From the NCBI GenBank assembly GCA_902627055.1, contig CACOHS010000002.1:117977-181976 (forward strand): a stretch of 64,000 nt of DNA, written 5' to 3'. The position numbers and the translations under genes are program-made. Positions within the stretch are counted from its first letter, which is position 1; each line of letters opens with the position of its first letter. Of the stretch, positions 51,776 through 60,735 are shown piece after piece. The notes beneath the pieces were generated by a model. The model saw only the letters and a program-made list of their open reading frames with translations, was not told the origin of the DNA and did not search any database. Source of the DNA: an uncultured SAR86 cluster bacterium. GTDB taxonomy: Bacteria > Pseudomonadota > Gammaproteobacteria > Magnimaribacterales > D2472.

Positions 51776-54208
51776 ATGAAAAAATATTACATTACCGCCT
51801 TGGTTTTAACACTGCTTGTCTATCCTGCAGTTGTAAGTGCCCAAGTTGAAGTTGAAGAAATAATAGTAACGGCAACAAAAACAGAAAAAACACTTCAGGA
51901 AGTTCCTGTTGCTGTATCTGTAGTAACTGCCGATACGATTGAAAAAGCTGGAATTACTGATATGTTTGATCTTAAAGCAGTAGTTCCCTCTTTAGAGACT
52001 AGGCAATACCAATCATCTACTAATGCAACTTTTTTTATAAGAGGATTTGGAAATGGTTCAAATAATCCGGGAGTTGAACCCTCGGTAGCATTATTTATTG
52101 ATGGTGTATATCGCTCAAGCATGCAATCACAGATTTCTGATTTACCAGTACTTGAAAGAATTGAAGTTCTTCGAGGACCACAAAGTACTTTATTTGGAAA
52201 AAATGCTTCTGCTGGTGTGATTAACATTGTTACTAAAAAGCCATCGTTTGAGAGATCTGGATATGTGTCGTCTACTTTGGGAAATTTTAATACTAAAAAA
52301 GTAAAAAGTTACATCACTGGTCCTTTGAACGAAACTACAGCATTTAGCTTAAGTGCAAATGTGCATCAATCAGATGGTCATACAGATAATGTGACAACTG
52401 GCAACGATATGAATAATAGAGATAGATTTGGATTTAGAGGTGAGTTGTTATTTCAACCCTCTGATGATCTATCAGTAAGAGTGACAGCAGACTATGACGA
52501 ATATGATGAATATTGTTGTGCGGTTGGAAGCGCAGCTTATGGTGTTGGTAACCAGATTCAATCACTAATGGGTGGAAGAATTATTCCTAATAATGTGTTC
52601 ACTCAGAAAGTTTTTTATGACTTTGATCCAGAAACTGAAGGTGATAACTCTGGTTTGTCCATGCATATCAAAAAAGACTTAGATGGGATGACTTTAGAAA
52701 GTATTTCTGCCTTCAGAAATACCTTTAGCTACAGTGTTCAAGATGTTGATTTTGATGGTGGATCTTTGGTAAACCCAAGTCCTATTAGTAATGATAGAGA
52801 TGCTGTTTCTCAAGAGTTTAGACTCTATTCAAATGATAATGAAAAGCTTAATTGGTTAATAGGAGCTTATTACTATCAAGAAGATATGGCTTTTAATGAA
52901 TCCATATACCTAGGACCTTTGTGGAGAAATTACATTGAAGCTTATCTTGCTCCTGGTACATTTGCTGGATTAGAGCTCGCATTGGGCTTACCTAGTGGGG
53001 CAATCTACGGAGAAGGACAAGGTGGTACCGAAACTGCTTCGCAAGATAACGAAACTACATCCTTATTTATGCAGTTAGATTACAACGTAACGGATCGTCT
53101 AAATGCATTAGTAGGTGTAAGTTATATTGAAGATGAAAAAACTGTTGCTTACAGTCAAGTAAATACAGCAGTTCTATCTTCTTTAGACTTTGTTGCCATT
53201 GGAGCAGGAGGTCTAATTGCCGCTGGAATTCCTCCAGCTCAAGCAGCAGTATTAGCCAATGATCCAAACTTTAACCCATTGTTAGCATTCCAAGCTCTTC
53301 AAGTCATTCCTAAATTTATAGACTTTCCAAATGCAGCTCAAGATGGCAAAACTAGTGATGATAATGTTGATTACACCTTTAAATTGTCATATGCACTTAA
53401 TGATGCAGCAACAATTTATGGTGGAATTTCAACAGGTTTTAAATCGTCAGCATGGATTATTTCTAGAGATTCAAGACCAGATGCTGCTGAAACTGCAGCC
53501 CTAGCTGCCGCTGGAACACCTGTGCATCCTAACACAACCGTTGGAAGAAGATATGCTGGACCTGAAGAAGCAGAAGTGATGGAGCTTGGTGCAAAAATCT
53601 ATTTGCCCTCTGGTTATCTAAATATTGCTGTTTTTGATCAGGAAATCAAAGGCTTTCAGTCCAATACATTCATAGGAACGGGTTTTGTGCTTGCAAATGC
53701 TGGAACACAATCTGTAGATGGTTATGAGTTTGATTTGCTGTTTTCGCCCACTGAAAATATTGATATAGCTTTAGGTGGAACCTTCATTGATCCTATCTAT
53801 GATTCATTTCCAGGCTCAGCGTTCGGAGATTTATCTGGTACTAAGCCTTCAAATATTCCTGATGACACTTTATCTTCCAGTGTTACTTGGAATTGGGATA
53901 GAAATGGTTGGGATGGATACGTCAGACTTTCTCACCTTTATTCCAGCGAAGCTGTATTAACAGAAAATCCTGCGGCTCAGGCAATTATAGAGTCGAAGGG
54001 GAATGGGTTTAGAAAACAGGATACACTTAACTTTTCAGCTGGAATGCAAAAAGATAATTTATCAATTAGTGTATGGGGTAAAAATATTAATGATGATGAA
54101 TTCATTACAACAATTTTCCCTGCTGTAGTTGATCTCTCAAGCACTACATTTTTTGGCTACCCAAATAATTATGCAACCTATGGATTAACCGTTAATTACT
54201 CTTTCTGA
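51776..54208 (+). CDS. TonB-dependent outer-membrane receptor
   Basis: An 810-aa receptor with a signal peptide (about residues 1-22), TonB-box-like VEVEEIIVTATKTEKTLQEV, plug landmarks FFIRGFGNGSNNPGVEPSVA and IEVLRGPQSTLFGKNASAGVI, and a barrel ending YGLTVNYSF. A GAGGGAG ribosome-binding site precedes the ATG and a terminator follows. Ligand unknown. A Cys pair (DEYCCAVGSA) sits in an early extracellular region. The perfect palindrome at 51690 may control it. It is the only one of the three receptors on the plus strand. Confidence 0.93.
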   Translation: MKKYYITALVLTLLVYPAVVSAQVEVEEIIVTATKTEKTLQEVPVAVSVVTADTIEKAGITDMFDLKAVVPSLETRQYQSSTNATFFIRGFGNGSNNPGVEPSVALFIDGVYRSSMQSQISDLPVLERIEVLRGPQSTLFGKNASAGVINIVTKKPSFERSGYVSSTLGNFNTKKVKSYITGPLNETTAFSLSANVHQSDGHTDNVTTGNDMNNRDRFGFRGELLFQPSDDLSVRVTADYDEYDEYCCAVGSAAYGVGNQIQSLMGGRIIPNNVFTQKVFYDFDPETEGDNSGLSMHIKKDLDGMTLESISAFRNTFSYSVQDVDFDGGSLVNPSPISNDRDAVSQEFRLYSNDNEKLNWLIGAYYYQEDMAFNESIYLGPLWRNYIEAYLAPGTFAGLELALGLPSGAIYGEGQGGTETASQDNETTSLFMQLDYNVTDRLNALVGVSYIEDEKTVAYSQVNTAVLSSLDFVAIGAGGLIAAGIPPAQAAVLANDPNFNPLLAFQALQVIPKFIDFPNAAQDGKTSDDNVDYTFKLSYALNDAATIYGGISTGFKSSAWIISRDSRPDAAETAALAAAGTPVHPNTTVGRRYAGPEEAEVMELGAKIYLPSGYLNIAVFDQEIKGFQSNTFIGTGFVLANAGTQSVDGYEFDLLFSPTENIDIALGGTFIDPIYDSFPGSAFGDLSGTKPSNIPDDTLSSSVTWNWDRNGWDGYVRLSHLYSSEAVLTENPAAQAIIESKGNGFRKQDTLNFSAGMQKDNLSISVWGKNINDDEFITTIFPAVVDLSSTTFFGYPNNYATYGLTVNYSF

Positions 54209-54230
54209 GACTAAACTATGAAACTATAAA

Positions 54231-54256
54231 GAGGAGCTGAAAGGCTCCTTTTTTAT
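54231..54256 (+). terminator. intrinsic terminator of the TonB receptor gene
   Basis: Stem AGGAGC / GCTCCT with loop TGAAAG, followed by a run of six T, starting 23 bp after the stop at 54208. Confidence 0.85.
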
Positions 54257-54264
54257 TATGTAAA

Positions 54265-54687
54265 TTATTTTTTTAAGCTTTCTAAAGCTTCAGACATTTT
54301 TTTTTGTAGAGCGCCGATAGCTTGCAATGGTCTTATCATAACTTTGAAATCAATAATTCTTCCCTCTTCATTCCAACGGATAATATCGACTCCATTAACA
54401 GATATATCATCAATATAAGTTTCAAATTCTAATACCGTATCAAGACCATCAACTAACTCTCTAACATATTTAAACCTATCCATATCAAAAGTTTGACCAG
54501 CACCCATCAAATATAGTTTGGACATCTCTTTGCCTTCGATTGGCTTAAAGACTATCGGAGAGGTAAAAACACAAGAGTCATCAAGAATTTCGTCTAAAAA
54601 ATTAGAGTCCATAGATTTTAAGCCTTGATGCCATCGCTTTAGATAAGATCGTGTTTGATTCATAAATGTATTAGAAACTTTTGCCAT
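54265..54687 (-). CDS. NTF2/SnoaL-like protein
   Basis: A 140-aa protein without a signal peptide. It reads as an NTF2/SnoaL-like cone: YLKRWHQGLKSMDSNFLDEILDDSCVFTSP, then EGKEMSKLYLMGAGQTFDMDRFKYVRE, DTVLEFETYIDDISVNGVDIIRWNEEGRIIDFKVMIRP. The terminal strand with R-P-L-Q-A is common in uncharacterised nuclear-transport-factor-2-like proteins. Function unknown. It is on the minus strand after the argH gene and a small basic ORF, but with gaps over 70 bp, so may be separately transcribed. Confidence 0.72.
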   Translation of the reverse strand: MAKVSNTFMNQTRSYLKRWHQGLKSMDSNFLDEILDDSCVFTSPIVFKPIEGKEMSKLYLMGAGQTFDMDRFKYVRELVDGLDTVLEFETYIDDISVNGVDIIRWNEEGRIIDFKVMIRPLQAIGALQKKMSEALESLKK

Positions 54688-54766
54688 GCAGAGTGCAAGC
54701 AGTGTTAATAAAATAAAAAGGATACTTTAACTTAATTGTTAAAATTTAAAAAAGCAGCTCTAAAAA

Positions 54767-54895
54767 CTATCTTTTTTTTCTAAGCTTTCTGAGACGATCA
54801 TATTCATTTTGAAGTTTTTTCTCAGCAATATTGCGTCTTCGATGCCGTCTATTTCTAGCTGCTTCAGATTTTTGAATTCTGATAGCTCTGTTCAT
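54767..54895 (-). CDS. small basic protein, unknown (42 aa)
   Basis: A short frame between argH and the NTF2-like gene, ATG at 54895 and stop at 54767. It reads MNRAIRIQKSEAARNRRHR then RRNIAEKKLQNEYDRLRK and ends LRKKR; about 40 percent of residues are Arg or Lys and it should form one helix. It resembles small nucleic-acid- or ribosome-binding proteins, but I cannot name a family and no Shine-Dalgarno site is evident. It may be a genuine small gene or a chance frame. Confidence 0.42.
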   Translation of the reverse strand: MNRAIRIQKSEAARNRRHRRRNIAEKKLQNEYDRLRKLRKKR

Positions 54896-54939
54896 TCTGA
54901 TTTAATATTGTCATAAAGAAAAAATAAAATCAAAAATTA

Positions 54940-56229
54940 TTACTTATTTTTAGAAAGCTTAATAAATCTAGACTTTAGCACCTGCAAATTTAAATTATAT
55001 GCAGATCCAGAGGAAGATTTTTTTCTAGAAATATTTTTTGATTGAACATTTTTGTCTCGATTAGATTTAACTTTTGAATAAGCATCTCGAAAAGGCATGC
55101 CAGATTGAACCATTTCATAAGCCTGATCAGTCATCAACATGTCTTGGTCAATAAGCTCATTTGAGCGATGAGTATTTATCTTTATAGACCTTACTAAGTT
55201 AGGCATTAGATTCATTGTTTTGAGCACACAATGAATAGAATGAATAAGAGATCTTTTAGTGAGTTGCAGATCTCGATGATATCCACTAGGTAAAGAGATT
55301 AAATTTTCTAATTCAGAATAATGGCCTGCTAAGATAGAAAAGTTAGCCCTCATTATCTCAATTACATCCGGATTAGATTTATTAGGCATTATAGATGAGC
55401 CTGTTGAGTAAATAGGCGGCAGACTTAGCAAATTAAATTCTTGAGATAAAAAGAGACTCATATCCCATGAAAACTTTCGGATATCGAGCATCGGCTGTTT
55501 TAATGCACCAATTAACTCTAATTCGAACTTCCCTCTACTATTTTGGACATAAAGACTATTTAATTGTTTTCTTTTAAAATTTAACTCCTTGGTAGATATA
55601 TCTCGCTTGATAGGAAGATTGACTCCATAGCCAGCAGCTGTACCTAAAGGATTAACATTTATCCACGATTTAGTATTTGAAAACAATTCTGCGTTATCTA
55701 AAAATGATTCAGCAAATGCACCAAACCATAAGCCCCATGATGATGGCATGGCTCGCTGAAGATGAGTGTAACCAGGCATCGGATTGCTGGAATGCTTTTC
55801 AGACTTTTCAAGAAAAGCTTTAGCAATCTTTAAGTTTATTAACTGAATTTCATCTAATTTCTCTCTTGCGTAGAGACGCATAGCAACCATGATCTGATCG
55901 TTTCTGCTTCTTCCAGTATGAATTTTCTTCCCAATTGAGCCTAATTCTTTTGTAAGGAAATCCTCTATTGCAGAATGACAATCTTCATATTTAGCAGTCA
56001 ATTTAAATTTATTAGTTTGATATAATTTTCCAAGGTTTTTTAATGAAGAAATTACTTTCCTTGCCTCAGTTTTAGTGAAAATATTGATTTTCTCTAATTC
56101 ATGCGTGTGGGCGATCGATGCTTCAATATCATATAAAAATAATTCTTGATCTAAAGTTATATCCTCACTTGATAAGAAATGATCAATTGCAGAGTTTTTA
56201 TCTTTTGAGTTTTGATTCCAAAGTTTCAT
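54940..56229 (-). CDS. argH: argininosuccinate lyase
   Basis: A 429-aa member of the fumarase/aspartase superfamily. Landmarks: HTGRSRNDQIMVAMRLY (104-120), GYTHLQRAMPSSWG with the catalytic His155, and the mobile-loop signature GSSIMPNKSNPD (277-288). It splits argininosuccinate into arginine and fumarate, the last step of arginine synthesis. It is shorter than E. coli ArgH (457 aa) and ends in a basic Ser/Lys-rich tail. It ends the arg array, 2 bp after argC. Confidence 0.93.
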   Translation of the reverse strand: MKLWNQNSKDKNSAIDHFLSSEDITLDQELFLYDIEASIAHTHELEKINIFTKTEARKVISSLKNLGKLYQTNKFKLTAKYEDCHSAIEDFLTKELGSIGKKIHTGRSRNDQIMVAMRLYAREKLDEIQLINLKIAKAFLEKSEKHSSNPMPGYTHLQRAMPSSWGLWFGAFAESFLDNAELFSNTKSWINVNPLGTAAGYGVNLPIKRDISTKELNFKRKQLNSLYVQNSRGKFELELIGALKQPMLDIRKFSWDMSLFLSQEFNLLSLPPIYSTGSSIMPNKSNPDVIEIMRANFSILAGHYSELENLISLPSGYHRDLQLTKRSLIHSIHCVLKTMNLMPNLVRSIKINTHRSNELIDQDMLMTDQAYEMVQSGMPFRDAYSKVKSNRDKNVQSKNISRKKSSSGSAYNLNLQVLKSRFIKLSKNK

Positions 56230-56231
56230 GA

Positions 56232-57161
56232 TTAAATAATTCCTGCGTTATCGTCCCACCCAAATGCAGAATTTAAGTTTTGAACAGCCTGCGTTGCTGC
56301 TCCCTTAAGCAGGTTATCAAGAGCACAGCAAAATGTCAGCCTATTTGTTGTTTTATCCATCTCAAAACCTCCAATTATTACATTCGAAGTGTTTTGAACT
56401 TCTTGCAAATTTGGAGGAGATTCTTGAATAAAAATTAGGCTCATTTCTCGATAGAAATCAGTAAATAAATTCATTATTTCTTTGGGATCAGAATGTTTTG
56501 AAACAAAAAAATTGCCAGTTATCATAATGCCCCTGAAAAAATTACCAACATGAGGAGTAAATAAAATATCTGAATAACTATGTGTTTGTACTTCTTTTTC
56601 ATGAAGATGGTTAACAAGCGTATAGGGGAGAATATTATCTTTAAGCAATTCTGTATTATTTCTTTGATTTGGTGATGCGCCAGCACCACTATATCCAGAA
56701 ATACCAAAGAGATTTACTGGACCATCTAAAATATTAAGGATAGGTGCGATCATAAATTGCATAGCAGATGCATAACACCCTGGATTGCTAATTTTTTTTG
56801 AACTAACAGGATCAGATAGCTCTGGAATTCTATATTCCCAATTCTTGTCAAAACGATGATCGGAGCTCAAATCAACAATAATTGCCTCATTATTATGATC
56901 TGTAATTAAATCAACATACTGCTGAGATTTCATGTTAGGTAAAGCTAAAATGAATGCCTCCTCGTCACCTAAATCGATCTTATCTGGTGCAAGGTCCCGA
57001 TAATTCATCTTACCTGATGTATCCATATTGACTGGTTGCCCCGCTTTAGAGGAGGAATAAACAGAACCAATATTTAGATTATTGTTATTATTCAGTAAAG
57101 AAATGATTTCTTGGCCAACATAGCCTCTTCCACCTAACAAACCAATTTTTTTACAGCTCAT
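56232..57161 (-). CDS. argC: N-acetyl-gamma-glutamyl-phosphate reductase
   Basis: A 309-aa reductase with the NADP-binding start KIGLLGGRGYVGQEIISLL (5-23), SSDHRFD, the catalytic Cys129 in ISNPGCYASA, and SGYSGAGASPN. It reduces N-acetylglutamyl phosphate to the semialdehyde. Its start abuts the stop of the synthase/kinase gene and its stop is 2 bp before argH. The next enzyme, acetylornithine aminotransferase (ArgD), is not in the window. Confidence 0.93.
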   Translation of the reverse strand: MSCKKIGLLGGRGYVGQEIISLLNNNNNLNIGSVYSSSKAGQPVNMDTSGKMNYRDLAPDKIDLGDEEAFILALPNMKSQQYVDLITDHNNEAIIVDLSSDHRFDKNWEYRIPELSDPVSSKKISNPGCYASAMQFMIAPILNILDGPVNLFGISGYSGAGASPNQRNNTELLKDNILPYTLVNHLHEKEVQTHSYSDILFTPHVGNFFRGIMITGNFFVSKHSDPKEIMNLFTDFYREMSLIFIQESPPNLQEVQNTSNVIIGGFEMDKTTNRLTFCCALDNLLKGAATQAVQNLNSAFGWDDNAGII

Positions 57162-58472
57162 TTAAATCACACTTTTGGGTTTATTTACAGCATACTCAAT
57201 ACAATCTTTAAGCGCACTGTAATCTGATATTCCAATCCAAAAAATATGCCACTCATCTTGTTTTTGACAACCCTCACAAATAGACATATAAAAATTATTT
57301 ATAGGATTATTTGCTCGAGAACGCCAAAATACTTGTGGATATACTTTCCTCATCTCATGCCAAATTCCAGCCCCTAATCCTTCTCCTTTGGCCTCAGGAA
57401 TGACACCAAATTTATCCATATAAGGAATCTTAAAGTCATTAGAGATTGCTATTGATGCCCTCTTGCATGTAGTCATAAAAATATCTAGATCATTTGGATT
57501 TTCAAAAAAATCATCTACTAACTTGCCACCAAAAGATTTCTCAATAATATTTGTAAATTGCTTCTGAACATCTTTTTCAGTAAGTTGGTATTGAAGAACG
57601 CTATAGCCGTGCTTTATTAAAGTGCCTGATCCAGAATCAGTAAATAGTTCTTTGGGCAGATTGATTGGCTCAGTAATTGAAACAGATGCTGTTTTTGGAA
57701 GAAAATCTAAAAGAGATTTAATCTGTTCAAGCTTTAACTTCATTCCAGAGTGAAGCCACTCTTGCTGCATTAATTCATCATACTCTAGAGCTAAATTAAT
57801 ATTAGGAATTAATTGGCCCCTTTGATTAAAAATTCCGCCAGTATCAGATAAGAAAATGGCCTTATATGGATTAATAGCTTTAACAAGTTCAACAGTCGCA
57901 ATATCTGCGTTAATATTTAATATCTCTTTATCTTGAAAACCAATGGGTGCAATTACTGGTATTGAGTCAGATTCTAATATTTCATTAATGAGTTGATGAT
58001 TTACTGATTGAATTGAACCAACATAGCCTAAATCAGCGTTATCCATAACACACTCAAATACATCTGAAGTAACGCTTTTTGCATTTGCTCCTTGAGCCTC
58101 TAAGGAATCGACTATTTTTTTATTAGTTTTACTAAACACTGAGTACGCGACATCTCTTACCTCAATAGATGTGACCCTTTGTCCGTCTATGAATGAAAAA
58201 TCAATGTTTTTATCTTCAAGAGCTTTGGAAAGCATCGGGCCAGCACCATGTAAAATTACCGGCTTTAGGCCAACCTGGTTTAAGAAAACTAATGAAGATA
58301 TAAGGTTTTCAAGATCATTTTCGATCACAGAACCCCCAACTTTAATTACTGCAAAACGTTGTTCCGGAGAAGAAAATTTTTCAATGTACTTATTTATTTC
58401 TTTCTCAGATCCTATGGCACCGAGGAGTTTTAAAATAGTATCTTTTATAAACTTGTTAGAAGGATTATTCAT
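57162..58472 (-). CDS. argB: bifunctional N-acetylglutamate synthase/kinase
   Basis: A 436-aa protein of two parts. Residues ~35-280 are an amino-acid-kinase domain: FAVIKVGGSVIENDLENL, PVILHGAGPMLS, NINADIATVELVKAI, FLSDTGGIF. Residues ~285-430 are a GNAT-type acetyltransferase (DUF619 class): FGGKLVDDFFENPNDLDIFM, MDKFGVIPEAKGEGLGAGIW, QVFWRSRANNPINNFYMS, EWHIFWIG. This is the layout of the bifunctional NAGS/K of Xanthomonas and Maricaulis, related to vertebrate NAGS and fungal Arg5,6. It makes N-acetylglutamate from acetyl-CoA and then phosphorylates it. Its ATG overlaps the argE' stop (ATGA). Arginine feedback inhibition is likely by family. Confidence 0.92.
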   Translation of the reverse strand: MNNPSNKFIKDTILKLLGAIGSEKEINKYIEKFSSPEQRFAVIKVGGSVIENDLENLISSLVFLNQVGLKPVILHGAGPMLSKALEDKNIDFSFIDGQRVTSIEVRDVAYSVFSKTNKKIVDSLEAQGANAKSVTSDVFECVMDNADLGYVGSIQSVNHQLINEILESDSIPVIAPIGFQDKEILNINADIATVELVKAINPYKAIFLSDTGGIFNQRGQLIPNINLALEYDELMQQEWLHSGMKLKLEQIKSLLDFLPKTASVSITEPINLPKELFTDSGSGTLIKHGYSVLQYQLTEKDVQKQFTNIIEKSFGGKLVDDFFENPNDLDIFMTTCKRASIAISNDFKIPYMDKFGVIPEAKGEGLGAGIWHEMRKVYPQVFWRSRANNPINNFYMSICEGCQKQDEWHIFWIGISDYSALKDCIEYAVNKPKSVI

Positions 58473-59533
58473 TGGATTATTTTCTTAAAGTTTATTAAAG
58501 CCTGATCAAGTTGATCTATGTCAATTGATTCATTAGGCTGATGTGCATCAGCAATATCCCCAGGACCAAACACAATTGCTTTATATCCAGCCTCACTAAA
58601 CAAAGATGCTTCAGTCCAGAAATTAACCGGTGATGATAAATTTAAACCTAATTCATCAACAAAGAGTTCTAGACTCTTTATATCTCCAGATGAAGGTAAT
58701 GCAGGAGCAATAAATCCCTTGGTGAATTTAGAGTCATTATTTGATATCGCATTAATTTCATGCAGTAAGTCATCATAAGATTGACCAGGCAAGGGTCTCA
58801 TACCAAACTTTACTTGAGCATGATCAGCAATAATATTTGGTTTAATGCCCCCTTCGACAATTCCTAAATTAAAAGCAATGCCGCTTAATCCTTCAAAAGA
58901 AGAATGATCATGGGATTGAGCAACCTTTAAAGCATTCTCAGACCAATGAGTTAGTTTATGAATAGCATTATCTGTCATAGCTCTTCGATCTGAGCTGTGA
59001 CCTGCTTGCCCGAAAAATTCTTGCGTTCCGGTCACAATTCCCCTATGACAGATTACAGCCATATTTTGGGTAGGTTCAGCTACTATTACACCCTCAAAAA
59101 TAGGCCTTGATTTGATATATTCTCTAACACAGGTACTCTGACCTGCTTCTTCATCCGTAGAAAATAAAATGGCATAGTCTGATAAACCTTTTTCTATGAG
59201 GGTTAATATGCAAGCTGCAGCGCCTTTAATATCACAAACACCAAGCCCGTATGCTTTACTATTTTTTATTATCAGCTCATGTGGATTTGACTCCCACCCA
59301 TCCCCTGCTGGAACTGTATCTAAATGAATGTTAACGAGATATTTCGGAGAGCCTTTTGTAAAAAAAATATTGAAAGACCCCTCTCCATGATCTTGAATTT
59401 GAGGATCAATAAAATCTAGCGAATTTAGATACTCTATTAGTCCAGATTCCTTTGTCTTGCGGGGAGGATTAGAAGTATCAAATCCAACTAAAGCTTTAAG
59501 ATGATTCAAACAGAGATCTAGGTCAGGATTCAT
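58469..59533 (-). CDS. argE': N-acetylcitrulline deacetylase (argE')
   Basis: About 354 aa from the ATG at 59533, whose ATGA overlaps the argG stop; a longer frame starts at 59557 inside argG. An M20 zinc peptidase: VNIHLDTVPAGDGWESNP (His/Asp ligands), GLGVCDIKGAAACIL, FSTDEEAGQSTC (catalytic Glu), VAEPT, GQAGHSSDRRAM, and FWTEASLFSEAGYKAIVFGPGD. These segments track the Xanthomonas campestris acetylcitrulline deacetylase, and the neighbours (argF', argG, NAGS/K, argC, argH) are in the Xanthomonas order. It would deacetylate N-acetylcitrulline to citrulline rather than acetylornithine to ornithine. Substrate is inferred from context and similarity. Confidence 0.87.
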   Translation of the reverse strand: MNPDLDLCLNHLKALVGFDTSNPPRKTKESGLIEYLNSLDFIDPQIQDHGEGSFNIFFTKGSPKYLVNIHLDTVPAGDGWESNPHELIIKNSKAYGLGVCDIKGAAACILTLIEKGLSDYAILFSTDEEAGQSTCVREYIKSRPIFEGVIVAEPTQNMAVICHRGIVTGTQEFFGQAGHSSDRRAMTDNAIHKLTHWSENALKVAQSHDHSSFEGLSGIAFNLGIVEGGIKPNIIADHAQVKFGMRPLPGQSYDDLLHEINAISNNDSKFTKGFIAPALPSSGDIKSLELFVDELGLNLSSPVNFWTEASLFSEAGYKAIVFGPGDIADAHQPNESIDIDQLDQALINFKKIIQ

Positions 59534-60726
59534 TTTTTCTTGTGTATCGATGCCCATGTAGATGTACTTTGACCAATTAATTTAATAAATCCTTTGGATT
59601 CAGATTCGGACCAAGTTGCAGACTGAGCATATTCTCCCTCAGGACTTTTTAAGATGTTTTTTGATGAGACGGCAACTGCATCTACGCTTCCTGGAGAAAG
59701 TTTTAAGGTTACTTCTCCTGAAACCATTTTTTGAGAATCAAGTAAAAATGCTTCAAGATTTTCACGCAAAGGCTCAAAGTAAAAACCTCGATAAACAAGA
59801 TTAACCCACTCCTGTCCAATTTGTGTTTTTACAAGATTTTGCTTATCGGTTAAAACTGCTTCTTCTAATGCTCGATGAGCAGACATTAATATTGTGATCC
59901 CAGGAGCTTCGAATACAAACCTCCCCTTGAGACCGATGATGGTATCACTTGAAAAAACTGATCGTCCGATACCAAAAGATCCTCCTAAATTATTCAATGT
60001 TCTGAGAATATCAGCTCCTGGCATTTTCTTATTATTTAATGAAAGAACTTTCCCTCTCAGAAATTTTATTTTTAAAGTTTTTGATTTTTTAGGATATTGA
60101 TGAGGTAATTTGCAGAGAACAAAACTCTCACTTGATGGCTCCTTCCATTCATCAATTTCACTTCCTGAGATGGTTGCTCCCATTAAATTTTCATTGATGC
60201 TATATTTCTTGTGTAAAGAAGAGACTTTAAAACCTTTATCTTTTAAATAATCTTCTTCGTATGCCCTTACGTTTTTAGTAATGTTTTGTATCTCTCGAAT
60301 TGGAGTAATAATATTGAACTTACCATGAGCTCTGATTGATAAATCAAACCTTATTTGATCATTTCCCATGCCTGTACAGCCATGAGCGATATTATTTGTT
60401 TTGAGTTTTTCGCATAATTTAATTGACTCTTTCACAATTAAATACCTATCAGAGCACAATGCTGGATATTTGTTTTGGTATAAGGCTCCAGATTGAATCA
60501 ATGGAACCAAAATTTCAGACCATAAACTTTTTTCAACGTTAATATTAATATGTTTTTTTGCGCCTAAATCACTGGCTCTTTTTGAAATAGCTAGCTCTTC
60601 TTTTTTGGGTATTCCTCCAGTGTTTACAAATAGTGTATGCACTTCAAACCCTTGATCAATCAAGTAAGGTATACAAAAACTTGTATCCAAGCCTCCCGAA
60701 AACGCCAATACTACTTTTTTACTCAT
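59530..60726 (-). CDS. argG: argininosuccinate synthase
   Basis: A 398-aa enzyme with the PP-loop VLAFSGGLDTSFCIPYLI (6-23), HGCTGMGNDQIRFDL, GATISGSEIDEWKEP and YRGFYFEPLRENLEAFL. It joins citrulline and aspartate using ATP. It starts with ATG at 60726, 9 bp after the argF' stop, and its stop overlaps the argE' start (ATGA). Length is close to the family norm of about 400. Confidence 0.94.
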   Translation of the reverse strand: MSKKVVLAFSGGLDTSFCIPYLIDQGFEVHTLFVNTGGIPKKEELAISKRASDLGAKKHININVEKSLWSEILVPLIQSGALYQNKYPALCSDRYLIVKESIKLCEKLKTNNIAHGCTGMGNDQIRFDLSIRAHGKFNIITPIREIQNITKNVRAYEEDYLKDKGFKVSSLHKKYSINENLMGATISGSEIDEWKEPSSESFVLCKLPHQYPKKSKTLKIKFLRGKVLSLNNKKMPGADILRTLNNLGGSFGIGRSVFSSDTIIGLKGRFVFEAPGITILMSAHRALEEAVLTDKQNLVKTQIGQEWVNLVYRGFYFEPLRENLEAFLLDSQKMVSGEVTLKLSPGSVDAVAVSSKNILKSPEGEYAQSATWSESESKGFIKLIGQSTSTWASIHKKK

Positions 60727-60735
60727 TATTAATTC

